Positions 1 to 11,583 of a stretch of DNA of 64,000 nucleotides are shown in pieces; the first letter of the stretch is position 1; every line of letters starts with the position of its first letter. Below the pieces are notes generated by a model. The model worked only from the letters and a program-made list of their open reading frames with translations, made no database searches and was not told where the DNA came from. Source of the stretch: Trichoplax sp. H2 (lineage: Eukaryota > Placozoa > Uniplacotomia > Trichoplacea); NCBI GenBank assembly GCA_003344405.1, contig NOWV01000216.1:1-64000 (forward strand), in the 5' to 3' direction. The position numbers and the translations under genes are program-made.

Positions 1-555
1 AAAAAATCCTGAAATATATAAGATTGAAATAAATAATCATCGCGTTGGTAAATTAAATTCAAACAAAATAAAGATTATAAATTATCATGTTGAAAGAGCT
101 TTTACTGCACGTTTGGTATCTATTTTATAGCATATGACCAAAGTCTGTATTGTTGAAACTGTCTGATCCTCTGACACTATTATAATTGGATGCAATATAT
201 ACTTCATTGCGTACTATTTTACGCTAATAATTATATATGTATATATACTGTATATATATATGAAAATATCGTTGTCTATAAATAATAAATTTATACTACT
301 ATACTGTATTATTCATTAAGATGTTCCTAATACTAACAAAAAATCCTGAAATATATAAGATTGAAATAAATAATCATCGCGTTGGTAAATTAAATTCAAA
401 CAAAATAAAGATTATAAATTATCATGTTGAAAGAGCTTTTACTGCATGTTTGGTATGTATTTTACAGCCTATGAACAAAGTCTGTATTGTTGAAACTGTC
501 TGATCCTCTGACACTATTATAATTGGATGCAATATATACTTCATTGCTTACTATT
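1..555. repeat. 218-bp direct repeat pair
   Basis: Positions 1-218 and 338-555 are near-identical copies set 337 bp apart, with about 120 bp of AT-rich DNA (TATATA runs) between them. The second copy carries a 60-codon open frame (321-503). In the first copy the same frame is closed by a TAG near 128-130, so the frame is probably chance or a decayed remnant. The first copy begins at the window edge, so the repeat may extend further left. No transposon ends or protein domain are recognisable. Confidence 0.85.
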
Positions 556-899
556 AACGTTTCAGACCTCTATCTAAGCGAGCGGGTTGTAAGCTAGTAT
601 ATTATAACAGTAAGAGAGATGGACAGACTCATCGACAGGGTACAGGTGCTTCCCTACAGTCACCAATCGATCAGTGTACTGTAAGTACACAGTACACTGT
701 ACTGTAACCAAGAGCTGGCTAGACTAGGCCGATCATCCTGATGGCACGTGACCTTTTACAAACTGAAGGCCCATCATCGCCATTTCTTCTCCATCAGGAA
801 GCAAATCCAACGCCTCCGATACAGACTAAATTGATTTCCATTGGACATTTTAGTGAGCTATTAGTGGAGAAAGATTGCCAAGAATAGAAGTAGAGACAG
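556..899. other. 5' flank of the first carboxypeptidase gene
   Basis: Non-coding stretch between the direct repeat and the carboxypeptidase ATG. A short AGTACAC-type inverted motif occurs around 675-700. I see no clear TATA box at a standard distance and no other gene. Confidence 0.5.
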
Positions 900-2297
900 A
901 TGAAATCGTTCTTGATTCCAATATGTGCTCTGCTCATCACCATGAGCCAAGCCTCAACTCGTAACCAAGATCTTATCAAAGTGTTGCCTGGTTTACCTTA
1001 TTCACCACCCTTTCAACAACATTCGGGATATTTGCAAGGTCTTGCCAGCAATCAATTACATTATTGGTTTGTTGAATCACAACATAATCCTAAAACTGAT
1101 CCCTTGCTATTATGGTTAAATGGTGGCCCTGGCTGTAGCTCGATCGATGGCTTATTGACAGAAAATGGCCCTTTTGCAGTGAATGATGATGGTAAAACAC
1201 TCTATTATCGTAATACCACTTGGAATAAGTTTGCTAATGTGTTATATCTGGAATCGCCCGCTGGTGTCGGCTTTTCCTATAATCATGTTGGTAAATATCA
1301 TTGGAATGACGATGTTGTCGCCCAAAACAATCATGCGGCCTTACATTCCTTTTTCAAGAAATTTCCATCATTTACTAAAAATCCATTTTTTATTACCGGT
1401 GAAAGTTACGCTGGCGTTTATATTCCAACGTTAGTGGCTCGATTGCTCAACGATAGTAGTATTGCCTTGCAAGGTTTTGCTATTGGTAATGCTGTATTAA
1501 GTGCAAAGTTCAATACAGATTCATCAGTTTACTTTGCTTACTATCATGGCATTATTGGGGATGATTTGTGGGCCCAATTACAGTTATACTGTTGTACCAT
1601 TGATGGTTGTCAATTTTATCAGACGAAATCCCAGCAGTGCAAAAAGTATTCCATGCAAGTTCGGCAAATGGTTAGTAATCATTTAAATGATTATTATATT
1701 TACGGTGATTGTCAAGGTGTATCGGCAAAGCAATTTCGAATTCAACATATCTTGGATGATTGGGATCAAGTAACAGGGACTGGCCATCCTAAGGGGCATC
1801 CAACGGCGCATCCGACACCACCAGTTTTGCCGTGTATTGATTCCAAAGCTGAAACGATCTATCTTAATCGACATGATGTACGCCAAGCTTTGCATATTCC
1901 ACATTATGTACCTCCTTGGCGAGTATGCAGTGCAGCGATTAATAAAGATTACAATCGAAATGTTCGTTCTCCCATCGATTTATTCCCGAAGTTACTTAAA
2001 AAGTTTCGCGCATTGATCTATAACGGAGATGTGGATATCGTATGCAATTTCTTGGGCGACGAAATGGCTGTCAGTTCATTAGATCGTCGTGTCATCGAGG
2101 AAAGGCGGCCATGGTTTTATAATGATACTTTAGGGCCACAGGTTGGAGGCTATGTCGTCCGATATGATAAAATCGATTTCTTAACCATCCGCGGTGCAGG
2201 ACATATGGCGCCTGCCATTAAACCATGGCAAACTTACCAAGCTATATATAATTTTGTATTTAATCGTACCTATAGCGATCTACCTAATATTGTTTAG
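900..2297 (+). CDS. Serine carboxypeptidase, cathepsin A-like (family S10), copy 1
   Basis: Secreted or lysosomal serine carboxypeptidase that removes C-terminal residues from peptides. The frame is one uninterrupted exon of 465 codons, the usual length for cathepsin A/carboxypeptidase Y. Residues 1-19 form a signal peptide. The oxyanion and carboxylate-binding motif NGGPGCSS is at 74-81, GESYAG with the nucleophile Ser169 at 167-172, YNGDVD with the acid (probably Asp379) at 374-379, and GAGH with His435 at 432-435, so the S10 triad is complete by alignment. Several N-glycosylation sequons are present. A His/Pro-rich insert (about 295-311) interrupts the region before the last third and is absent from the other three copies. 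It lies on the opposite strand from the three copies at 13-21 kb and is more diverged from them than they are from each other. Confidence 0.95.
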   Translation: MKSFLIPICALLITMSQASTRNQDLIKVLPGLPYSPPFQQHSGYLQGLASNQLHYWFVESQHNPKTDPLLLWLNGGPGCSSIDGLLTENGPFAVNDDGKTLYYRNTTWNKFANVLYLESPAGVGFSYNHVGKYHWNDDVVAQNNHAALHSFFKKFPSFTKNPFFITGESYAGVYIPTLVARLLNDSSIALQGFAIGNAVLSAKFNTDSSVYFAYYHGIIGDDLWAQLQLYCCTIDGCQFYQTKSQQCKKYSMQVRQMVSNHLNDYYIYGDCQGVSAKQFRIQHILDDWDQVTGTGHPKGHPTAHPTPPVLPCIDSKAETIYLNRHDVRQALHIPHYVPPWRVCSAAINKDYNRNVRSPIDLFPKLLKKFRALIYNGDVDIVCNFLGDEMAVSSLDRRVIEERRPWFYNDTLGPQVGGYVVRYDKIDFLTIRGAGHMAPAIKPWQTYQAIYNFVFNRTYSDLPNIV

Positions 2298-3449
2298 ATA
2301 CCATTCTTCAGGAAAATGCTCTATTGAAATATCAGTGATAGAATAAATTTAATATCGTATGCGTTGGTAGACGTGGATCACATTCGAAAGTTGTTTATAT
2401 AATAATAATAATAATAATAATAAAGAAATAGAATAACTACAGTAGAAGACTCGAATAGAAATCAAAGCTACAACTCCATCATAAATATTTTATTCGCTCA
2501 ACAAAATTGATATGTAGTCTAGCATGGAAGAAATTCTTTCTGCAATTATATTCCTTCCGTGCCTAGTTCTACTGTATCATCTTACTTTATGTACGACATC
2601 ACCTTGTATTCATGACCCTAGATTAATTGTATCAATAGGAAATTATTAATTCTAGCCCTACTGCGGCTACAAAGTTGCTTATTATTATTAGTATGGTATT
2701 ATAGAATATCCATGGTTATTTGACTAGGATGGATCTGACAACAATTGGAAGTGGTTGATATTTCAGATATTTCAGTTTTATAACTATACTGAAATACTTT
2801 GTGATATTATTTTAAAATAAGTCAGAAAATATTGAATTTGAATTTTATCTAGTTATTTTTTTAAATGATTCAAGATACTTTATATTCTTTCTGATATGTT
2901 TTGCACTAGATGCAATAATGTGTACTAGCTTATTATGCTATCGATGTGAATTTACAAAGGTGTATTTTTGTACATGGATCGATATCCGAATATAAGTGTA
3001 GAATACATGATGCAAGTATTGACCTATCCGACATGCACATCGACGTGTATTTAACAAGTGTAATATAAGATAGTTTAAGATGAATAATTTCTAAAATGAA
3101 TAAAATGGTGTATGACCTTATTTCAGCTACTAAAAGTACGCATAAATCAAACGGTATACAGTACATCCATTCCAATCACCTTCTGCATTTGATGTTAATA
3201 CTTTCCACCTGCTAGTACATCTTCGTCTTTCACTGTCAAATTGGAGCGCTGAAATTAATGAGCTAATTATCATTACTGGCCAGCATACCAGTAGTGAAGA
3301 AGTGATTGAAGATTATACACTGAGTCTACAGTACGCAACGAGACTGAACGATTCACGATCTGGATGAAATCTTGCAAGTTTAGAAGACAGAAATAAAAGG
3401 GAATTCATGCAATGCAGTACAAGCGTTAGCTATCCCTATTGCCTCTCCG
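2298..3449. other. Intergenic, with a short AAT microsatellite
   Basis: Holds the 3' flank of the carboxypeptidase and about eight AAT repeats at 2399-2423. No coding sequence with family similarity was found on either strand. Confidence 0.6.
2342..2347 (+). terminator. Candidate polyadenylation signal
   Basis: AATAAA 45 nt downstream of the carboxypeptidase stop codon, on the same strand. Position and motif fit, but no transcript evidence can be seen from sequence. Confidence 0.5.
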
Positions 3450-5533
3450 TCGATATTTTCCCTATAGATTCAGTCCCGTCCATAGAGATATAGAAAGTAC
3501 CTCTTCTACTCCTCTTTGTGGGGATTTTCCATATAGATTTAGTCCCGTCCATAGATATAGAAAGTACCTCTTCTATTCCTCTTTGTGGGGATTTTCCATA
3601 TAGATTTAGTCCCGTCCATAGATATAGAAAGTACCTCTTCTATTCCTCTTTGTGGGGATTTTCCATATAGATTTAATCCCGTCCATAGACATAGAAAATG
3701 CCTGTTATACTTCTATGGCCCCGTCCCGTCCATAGAGATATAGAAAATTTCTCTAATACTTGTTGTACCTCTATGGTGCCGTCCATGGAGATATAGAAAG
3801 TTCCTCTTATACCTTTATGATCCCGTCCATAGAGATATAGAAAATTCCTCTTATACCTCTTTTGTATTCCGCCTAGAGATGTAGAAAATTCTTCTCTGCC
3901 TCTTATATTTGTATGGTCCCATCTATAGATATACGAAAAATTCTTCTTATACCTCTTATACTTTCATGGCCCCATCCGTAGAGATATAGAAAATTCCTCT
4001 TATACCACTATGGTCGGCCTATAGAGGTATTGAAAATTTCTCTTATACCTTTTATACTTGTATTGGTCATGTCTTTTGAGATATAGAAAATTCCCCTTTT
4101 AGCTCTTATACTTGTATGGTCGCGTCTATAGAGATATAGAAAACTCCTCTTCTACCTCTATGGCCCTGTCCTTAGAGGTATAGAAAAATCCCCTTCTACC
4201 TCTTACAAGTACTTCTATAGTCCTGTCTATAGAGATATAGGAAATTCTTCTTCCACTTATTATACTTGTATGGTCCCGTCTATAGAGATATAGAAAATTC
4301 CTCTTCTACCGCTTATGCTTCTATGGTCCTGTCTATAGAGATATAGAAAATTTTTCTTCTACCTCTATGGTCCTGCCAGTAGAGATAGAATATGTAGGAA
4401 ACTCCTCTTCTACCTCTATGGTCTTATCCATTGAAATATAGAAAACTCCTCTTCTACCTCTTCTTCTTGTATAGTCCCGTTTATAGAGATGTAGAAAATT
4501 CTTCTTCTACCTCCTCTATTTGTAAGGTCCCATATATAGAGATGTAGAAAATTCCTCTTCTACCTCTTCTATTTGTAAGTTCCCATATATAGAGATGTAG
4601 AAAATTCCTCTTCTACCTCTATGGTCCTGTTCATAGAGATATAGAAAACTCCTCTTCTACCTCTATGGTCTTTTCCATAGAAATATAGAAAATTCCTCTT
4701 CTACCTTTATGGTCCTGTCCATAGAGATATAGAAAACTCTTCTTCTACATCTATGTTCTTGTCCATCGAGATGTAGAAAACTCTTCTTCTACCTCTATGG
4801 TCCTGTCCATAGAAATGTAGAAAATTTCTCTTCTATCTCTACGGTCCTGTCCATCCAGATATAGAAAACTCCTCTTCTACTTGTATAGTCTCGTTGATAG
4901 AGATGTAGAAAACTGCTCTATCTCTATGGTCCCGTTGATAGAGATGTAGAAAACTCCTCTTCTACCTCTATGGTCTTGTCCATAGAGATGTAGAAAACTC
5001 CTCTTCTACCTCTATGGTCTTGTCCATAGAATTGTAGAAAACTCCTCTTCTACCTCTATGGTCTTGTCCATAGAGATGTAGAAAACTCCTCTTCTACCTC
5101 TATGGTCTTGTCCATAGAGATGTAGAAAACTCCTCTTCTACCTCTATGGTCTTGTCCATAGAATTGTAGAAAATTCCTCTTCTACCTCTATGGTCTTGTC
5201 CATAGAGATGTAGAAAACTCCTCTTCTACCTCTATGGTCTTGTCCATAGAGATGTAGAAAACTTCTCTTCTACCTCTATGGTCTTGTCCATAGAGATGTA
5301 GAAAACTCCTCTTCTACCTCTACGGTCTTATCCATAGAGATGTAGAAAACTCCTCTTCTACCTCTATGGTCTTGTCCATAGAGATGTAGAAAACTCCTCT
5401 TCTACCTCTATGGTCCCGTTGATAGAGATGTAGAAAACTTCTCTTCTACCTCTATGGTCCTGTCCATAGAGATCCAGAAAACTCCTCTTCTACCTCTATG
5501 GTCTTATCCATCGAGATGTAGAAAACTCCTCGC
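3450..5533. repeat. Minisatellite, 44-bp hairpin-forming unit (about 45 copies)
   Basis: The array starts with three 67-69 bp units (3472, 3541, 3608) and continues with roughly 44-bp units to 5533. The consensus core reads CATAGAGATGTAGAA, then AACTCCTC, then TTCTACCTCTATG. The outer parts are reverse complements: a 13-bp stem with a 2-nt bulge (AT) and an 8-nt loop, so each unit can form a hairpin. Units at the left (3.5-4.3 kb) are diverged, while those at 4.8-5.5 kb are nearly uniform. That pattern is expected if the array grew and was homogenised mainly at its right end. It lies directly upstream of NFXL1. Confidence 0.95.
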
Positions 5534-5934
5534 TTCCCAAGCGAAGTTTGTAGTCATTAGTTAGGAGACAGCGATGCGTTCGATACACTACCTTCACCGG
5601 GTGGATTGGTTGAGCCGGTCGACAAAAACACTCAGCCATTGTAGTCAATACTATAGACACGTTGGCTAGAAAAGAACAGTAAGCAGTCGGTGAGGGCAGT
5701 TGGGCCTAAACTCCATACAAACTTGTATTGTCAGCTAAGGTTGGAGAAAGACAAGAGAGGAAAGAAATTTGGCAAGCAGTCGCTCGGCTTGAAAGTGCAA
5801 TCATTTGGATGGTCTTTCTTGGGCCTTTTTCATGTTTTACGTTGGTGTAAGTTGAGCCATCGTAGGGTAGATACCATTGATCATCGTGGAAGAGTGGATT
5901 GAAGGGTCAATCTTTGCGAGATCAAGGCAACAAC
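5534..5934 (+). promoter_or_regulatory. Probable promoter/5' UTR region of NFXL1
   Basis: Unique, less AT-rich DNA between the minisatellite and the NFXL1 ATG. An open frame at 5690-5902 has no ATG start and no recognisable domain, so I treat the stretch as 5' flank. No TATA box stands out. Confidence 0.4.
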
Positions 5935-8900
5935 ATGGCTGATAGGCAGTCAACAGCATGGCGTGGACGTGGTCGTAGTCGTGTTAATCCTTCTTCGCAT
6001 CATCAAGGAATGATGGAGAAATCGCAACGACGTGATCATCCTAAAATGGATAATCAGTATAGTCGAGGCCAGAGGGGATCGCGATCCAAACGTGCTTATC
6101 CTCATCATCAGCAGCAAGCAGTACCAACTTCTTCCAATCCAATAGCAACAAGCGATCAAGAGGCACGAATGCAACAAGCGGAAGAAAAACTACGACGAAA
6201 ACAAGATCAATTCAATCAAAATGCGGCTACTATCATCAATGAATTAAGTAAAAATCAACCGTTGGAATCGTCCTCTGAAGAAGAAGACTTGGATGATACC
6301 ACCATTATTAATCAATTATTTGTACGCTATGGCGATCATCAGCAAGAAATGGACAAAATGATCCAATATTTTCAAAGTTGTTGCCGTAGTGGCAGTATGA
6401 CTTGCTTGATTTGCATCGGTGGTGTTCGCCATCAAGACGCCATTTGGACATGTCGATTATGCCAATGCATCTTTCATTTGGCATGCATTGCTAAATGGTC
6501 CAAAGAAGGTTCCGTCCATGTCAAGCCACAATTGTCAGCACTCTTATTTCCACAACAAGAGACAAAATGGTTATGCCCCAACTGTCGTGGCGAATATACA
6601 GCCAAGGATTATCCAACCAAATATTATTGTTATTGCGGTAAAACTGTAAGTCTCATTCAGCCATATTGCACCCAATTCCTTTCAATGACAAGAGGACAAC
6701 TAGTGTCTCATTAGACCAGCTGATGTCCCATCGGGCCTACTCATGACTTCAACATTAAATCATGCCATTATTTCTACATGTTGACAGTGAGATAGACTGC
6801 TAGACATGCTAGCATACAGTAATTTATTATCAATGAATGCTTGCAATGATCCAATGGCTAGGCTAGTCTGCAATACAAGATTACATAAGTGTCCATGGAA
6901 TGGCATCAATGGGCTACTGTAATCAGCAGCAATGAACAAATTCTTTTTTTTCAAATGTATGCCATAGTAGTGTTGCTACCTGTACAAATTCACTCGTCAG
7001 TCTTGAGAGTATCCACTCCCTTCTTAGATTAGAGTAAAAGGATGGCTGTTATTGCTTATCTTGCATGATGATTCTGGACTTCTTTTTGAGATCACATAAC
7101 AACCATAGACTCAATCAATTAATGAATTAATCAACTATGGACTATGCTATTTTCTGCGTAGACAGCCCTTAAGTACCATCGATTGCAGTCTGCACCAATC
7201 CAGTCCAATTGAATGAATTACAGTAGATTACTCTGTCTACTTTATACTTAACTTAAAACAACACAACTTTTCCACGCACGCTTTAAATACTCCATTTTAT
7301 TTCATATTCGTTGTTGGCCCAACTTTTTGCCAAATGACACGTTCAATAGGGGATAAAATAATGCCTAGCCTGCTCCTTGTTTTCTTAAAGTGTTGATAGC
7401 GTTCCGCCTTCTTTAGAGAGTGCTTAATAACAATCTCATTAGTGATTCATTAATATTAGATGATTACAAATTATAGACCGATTCTCCGTTCCCACACTTG
7501 ATGCACACTTTACAAACAATTGGAGGATGCTGGCCGTTTCTAAGTAATAGTGGCATTAAACTACTACATTATAAATAATGCTGTCCACCAGAAAATAGCA
7601 TTAAAGAGGATACTTAAATACGAAAAGTACGATTATTTCTATTCTCCAATTCCAAAGAATAATTAATTGCTGCAGTAAGTAGTGTTGTGAATAACATTGC
7701 TTTATAAGCTATGCCAATAGAATTTAAAGTAATGCACACGAGTCCAATTGCTATATCAAATCAGATTTTAATGCAAACTCTAACATTAGAAGAAAATGCT
7801 AGTCGCTGAAGAAGGAAATGCGCTAATTGATCTTACAGTAGTATCAGTTGCATACCTCCGTGCATAAATGCAAAATGTGGCTAAAGTATTGCTAAAGAAT
7901 ACTCATGATAAGTGCAGGATTAGATCTGCTCGTACCAGTATTTAGTCATAATTGTAAAATGCGGATAAAGAGGGAATTTCACAGAGCTTTATAATCATGA
8001 TAGTGAGATGCCATTAGTCGATCTCCCAAGTTGAATTACTTTCATTCTAATAATTTATGTCACTAGTATGAATACAGGTATAAAAACTTGTATACGATTC
8101 GATTGCAAATCTGTATAGAGCATAAGATATACTTGTATCTTTACACATACATTGGTCTATCGGTAAAGTTAATATTATATTCAACTAGATTGATCCTAAA
8201 TTCAATCCCTGGCTCGTACCTCACTCTTGTGGTAACCTATGCGAGCGTCTTCTACAGCCTGAATGCGGTCATCGATGCCAATTACTCTGCCATCCTGGCC
8301 CTTGTCCTCCATGCCCACAAATGGTAAAGTCTACATGTTACTGTGGTCAAGGGGGAACAACAATTCGAAGATGTGGACGTCAAGAATGGAGCTGCGGTCG
8401 GCCGTGCAATAAAATGTTAACATGTAATAAGCATAAATGCGCTCGATACTGTCATTCAGGTGAGCTAAAGTAGAAAGCGATCTTAATCGTAACTTAGAAT
8501 AAATCGCTTATCCTAATCAGTACCTGATCAGAATAATTATTAGCTTTACTTAACGAATTGTGGATAAACAGGATGTAAAATATTCAAATAACTATTGTTG
8601 AATAGGCGAGTGTCTGAAATGTGATGAAGTAGTGGAAAGATCATGTCGTTGTGGTAAAGAAGTTGCACATAGACCTTGTGATGAAACCGATTGGCAGTGT
8701 GATAAGATTTGTAATAAGGTTCTTCCTTGCGGATTCCATCGTTGTGAACGAATATGCCACGATAATGCATGCGGCAATTGTCCACGTTCAGGAGAGCGGA
8801 GTTGTCCTTGTGGCAAATCAAGTATGTATTAATCATGATTTTAGTCATTACAATAAATAACCCTTCGCTGCAACTGTTTAATACTATATTCGCTCAATTC

Positions 8901-11583
8901 TTTTAGAATTTAATCTGCCGTGCACAGACGATGTTCCATCATGTGGTGATACCTGTGGTAAAATCTTAGCATGTGGTAAACATAAATGTACTGACAGATG
9001 CCATCATGGAGATTGCTATAAATGTCGACAAATGGTCACTAAAATGTGCAGATGTGGAAAACATCAGAAAAGCCTACAATGTCGTTTAGATTTTACATGT
9101 GAATCAAGATGCCAAATCCTAAGAGATTGCGGCAGGCACCAATGTAATAAAAGGGTTCGTATTCTTGCCAATTTATAAATATAAATTTATTTTCATTTGT
9201 CTTTGGCTTTATCTTTATTATGAAAGTGGTAGTAAGTATTTCGTTCATTTCCTTTTTTTCGGCCATGGAATGACCTTGTAACAGTGTTGTACTGGTAATT
9301 GCCCTCCTTGTGAACAGACTTGTGGCCGAACCTTGGGTTGTGGTAACCATAAATGTCAGACCAGATGTCACAGTGGACGGTGCTATCCATGTCCGCAGAC
9401 TGTCGATGTTAAATGTTATTGTCAAGCAACTGCCGTCACTGTTCCTTGCGGGCGCGAAAAATACATCGATCCCCCGAAATGCAAAGAACTGTGCCGGTAG
9501 GAAGTCTACCTAACCTTATACTTTTTACACTTAGCATGTCATGATTTCACAAAAATGCATTGATTAAATTTCAATATTTCACCATCGGTAGGAAGTCTAC
9601 CCGATCATACTTTTACACTTAGCATCATGTTTTCACAAAAATGTATTGATTAAATTTCAACATTTCACCATAAAGTTACCGAAAGCAGTGCTTGCTTATA
9701 GAGACTAGTATTCTTTCTAATCGCCATCAATTCGATAGTATTCCACCAAAATGTCATCATGAAAAGCGCGAACCGCACTTATGCCATTACGGAGAATGTC
9801 CTCCATGTCGACAAATATGTAACTTAATATTAAAAGACTGTGAACACTATTGCCCTGAAATTTGCCATACCGCTGTTGCCATAGTGCAGAAAATGACAGC
9901 GTTACAGGTACAGTTCGTTATAAAGTTTTATTTTACTTCTTGTCCTATACTGAAAGCCTCTGCCATGATAGATTACACGCCTAAAAAAAGGCGAAAAGCC
10001 AGTAACTCAATACAAAAGTAAGCCTTGCCCTCCTTGTGTTGTGCCAATAGATCGGTAAGTTGCGATTATAAGCTGCATGCAGGATTGCGTCCTTTGAAAG
10101 GGTATGCTATTTTAATGACTATCTTTGATAATTATAATTATAGGAAATGCTTAGGAGAACATGAGGTGGGTGTAAAGCTAGCCATCTTTGCTTAATTTGA
10201 ATTAGCGATTCATCTAACTTTGGAGTATTGAATGAATATTACCGATCTGTTGTAGATCCAATCGTTTCCATGCCATCAGCTCAGACCATATTCGTGCGGT
10301 CGGCTATGCGGGCGAAGCCTACAATGCACGAATCATACGTGTAGCTTAGAGTGTCATATAGTCACTAATGCTCAAGATGAGTACAGTTCTGGATCAGAGT
10401 GCTTACAATGTGAAGAAGCCTGCCTCAAACCAAGACCAGATGGTTGTGACCATGAGTGTCCATTACCTTGTCACCCCGGTATCGATTACGAAAATTAATG
10501 ATGATAACCTTGTTTCTAATACTGCATATATGATGCAAAATATTATCTTACTATTAAGTTAAATAAACAAAGGGTTTAATACTTTACAGGTGAATGCCCA
10601 ACTTGTACACTATTAGTTAAAAGATGGTGTTTCTGCCGTTTAGTGCTTTTACATATCGAATGCAAGTAAGTATGCAAAAACTCTCCGAATATTGCCAATT
10701 AAAACTAATACTCTTATGTCTTAGCAGTTAGATATTAACTTTAGTTTATTTGATCTGTAGTGAACTAACCACAGCTGATGATGAAAAAAAATTGATACTA
10801 TTGTCATGCAAAGGCCAGTGTCCGAAAACGGTATTAGAATGGCATAACTATGTGCGAAAGGACAAATATTTTTACTTTATAGATAATATTTTTTTTTCAG
10901 TTAACGTGTGGACATAGATGCGCAGATGATTGTCATCCTGGTGAGTGCCCCAGCTGGACAACTTGCAACAGGAAAAGAACTGTTCGTTGTGCATGTAAAA
11001 GGCTTAAAAAGGTATCATGCGTAACCGTAGATCTATAAATATGGTGGTGTTTCGTAAATTACTTTGTAGTCTTACTAATGTAATACCTGCTAATAGGCTG
11101 TAACATGCTCTAGCATCCCTCTCGATTATCTTCTTGATTGCGATGATGAATGTAAAAGAATTGAACTAGAAAAGAAAAAAGTAAGACTTGACTTAACTGC
11201 CTTTCTATAATAATATAAGTAGCTTATATTATGCTATATTAATAATAATAATCAATCGAACCTAACACCATCCGTAGCTAAAAGAACAGCAGATATTAGA
11301 GAAGGAGGAGCAATTAAGGAGATTAGACCAGGTTGAGTCTAGATGGATATTTAAGTGTTCTTGCAAACTTGACATCGTTAACTTTACTATCTTATAGGAA
11401 AAGCAAGATCAGTCACAACGAGAACCTGGTCGTAGACGGAAACGCAGAAAAAATCGAGACGCGCTGGAAGAAGATTCTAATGCATCATGGTCTTCTCGGC
11501 ATCCTACTTTAGTTAACTTAATTCGAATTTCGATTATCGTTTGTATAATAGCTGCTTTTATTGCCTTGATTATAAGAAAATGA
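5935..11583 (+). CDS. NFXL1: NFX1-type zinc finger protein NFXL1 (15 exons)
   Basis: Membrane-tethered NF-X1-like protein with a RING-type finger, presumed to act as an E3 ligase or transcription-linked factor. Proposed exons: 5935-6645, 8189-8459, 8606-8821, 8907-9154, 9285-9496, 9739-9907, 9972-10054, 10144-10165, 10256-10478, 10590-10665, 10761-10830, 10901-11011, 11097-11180, 11278-11331, 11398-11583. All introns are GT-AG, phases agree at every junction, and the sum is 911 codons plus stop, about the size of human NFXL1. Residues 1-60 are Arg/His/Gln-rich and residues 157-217 hold the C4HC3-like RING (CLIC...CRLC...HLAC...CPNC). Repeated Cys/His NFX1 fingers fill the middle, followed by a Lys/Glu coiled coil and a C-terminal membrane helix (about 890-908). 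The PHSCG, CYPCP and GECP motifs match NFXL1 rather than NFX1, which lacks the membrane tail. The ATG at 5935 was chosen because the open frame upstream has no ATG. Confidence 0.93.
9496..9674 (+). repeat. 91-bp tandem duplication containing a 5' splice site
   Basis: Inside NFXL1, the exon-intron junction CGGTAGGAAGTCTACC at about 9495 and the following 91 bp are repeated from about 9587. The intron therefore begins with two near-identical copies of its own donor sequence. The reading frame only continues if the first donor is used, because the retained sequence has an immediate TAG. Confidence 0.85.

Noticed and set aside
1183-1904. Secondary frames inside the first carboxypeptidase gene
   Set aside because: They are shadows of the conserved reading frame on either strand with no homology.
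3450-5533. CRISPR-like regular repeat array
   Set aside because: There are no unique spacers between units, repeats abut directly, and the genome is eukaryotic.
5690-5902. Open frame upstream of NFXL1 overlapping its 5' end
   Set aside because: It begins with GTG, has no ATG and no domain, and lies in the probable 5' UTR.
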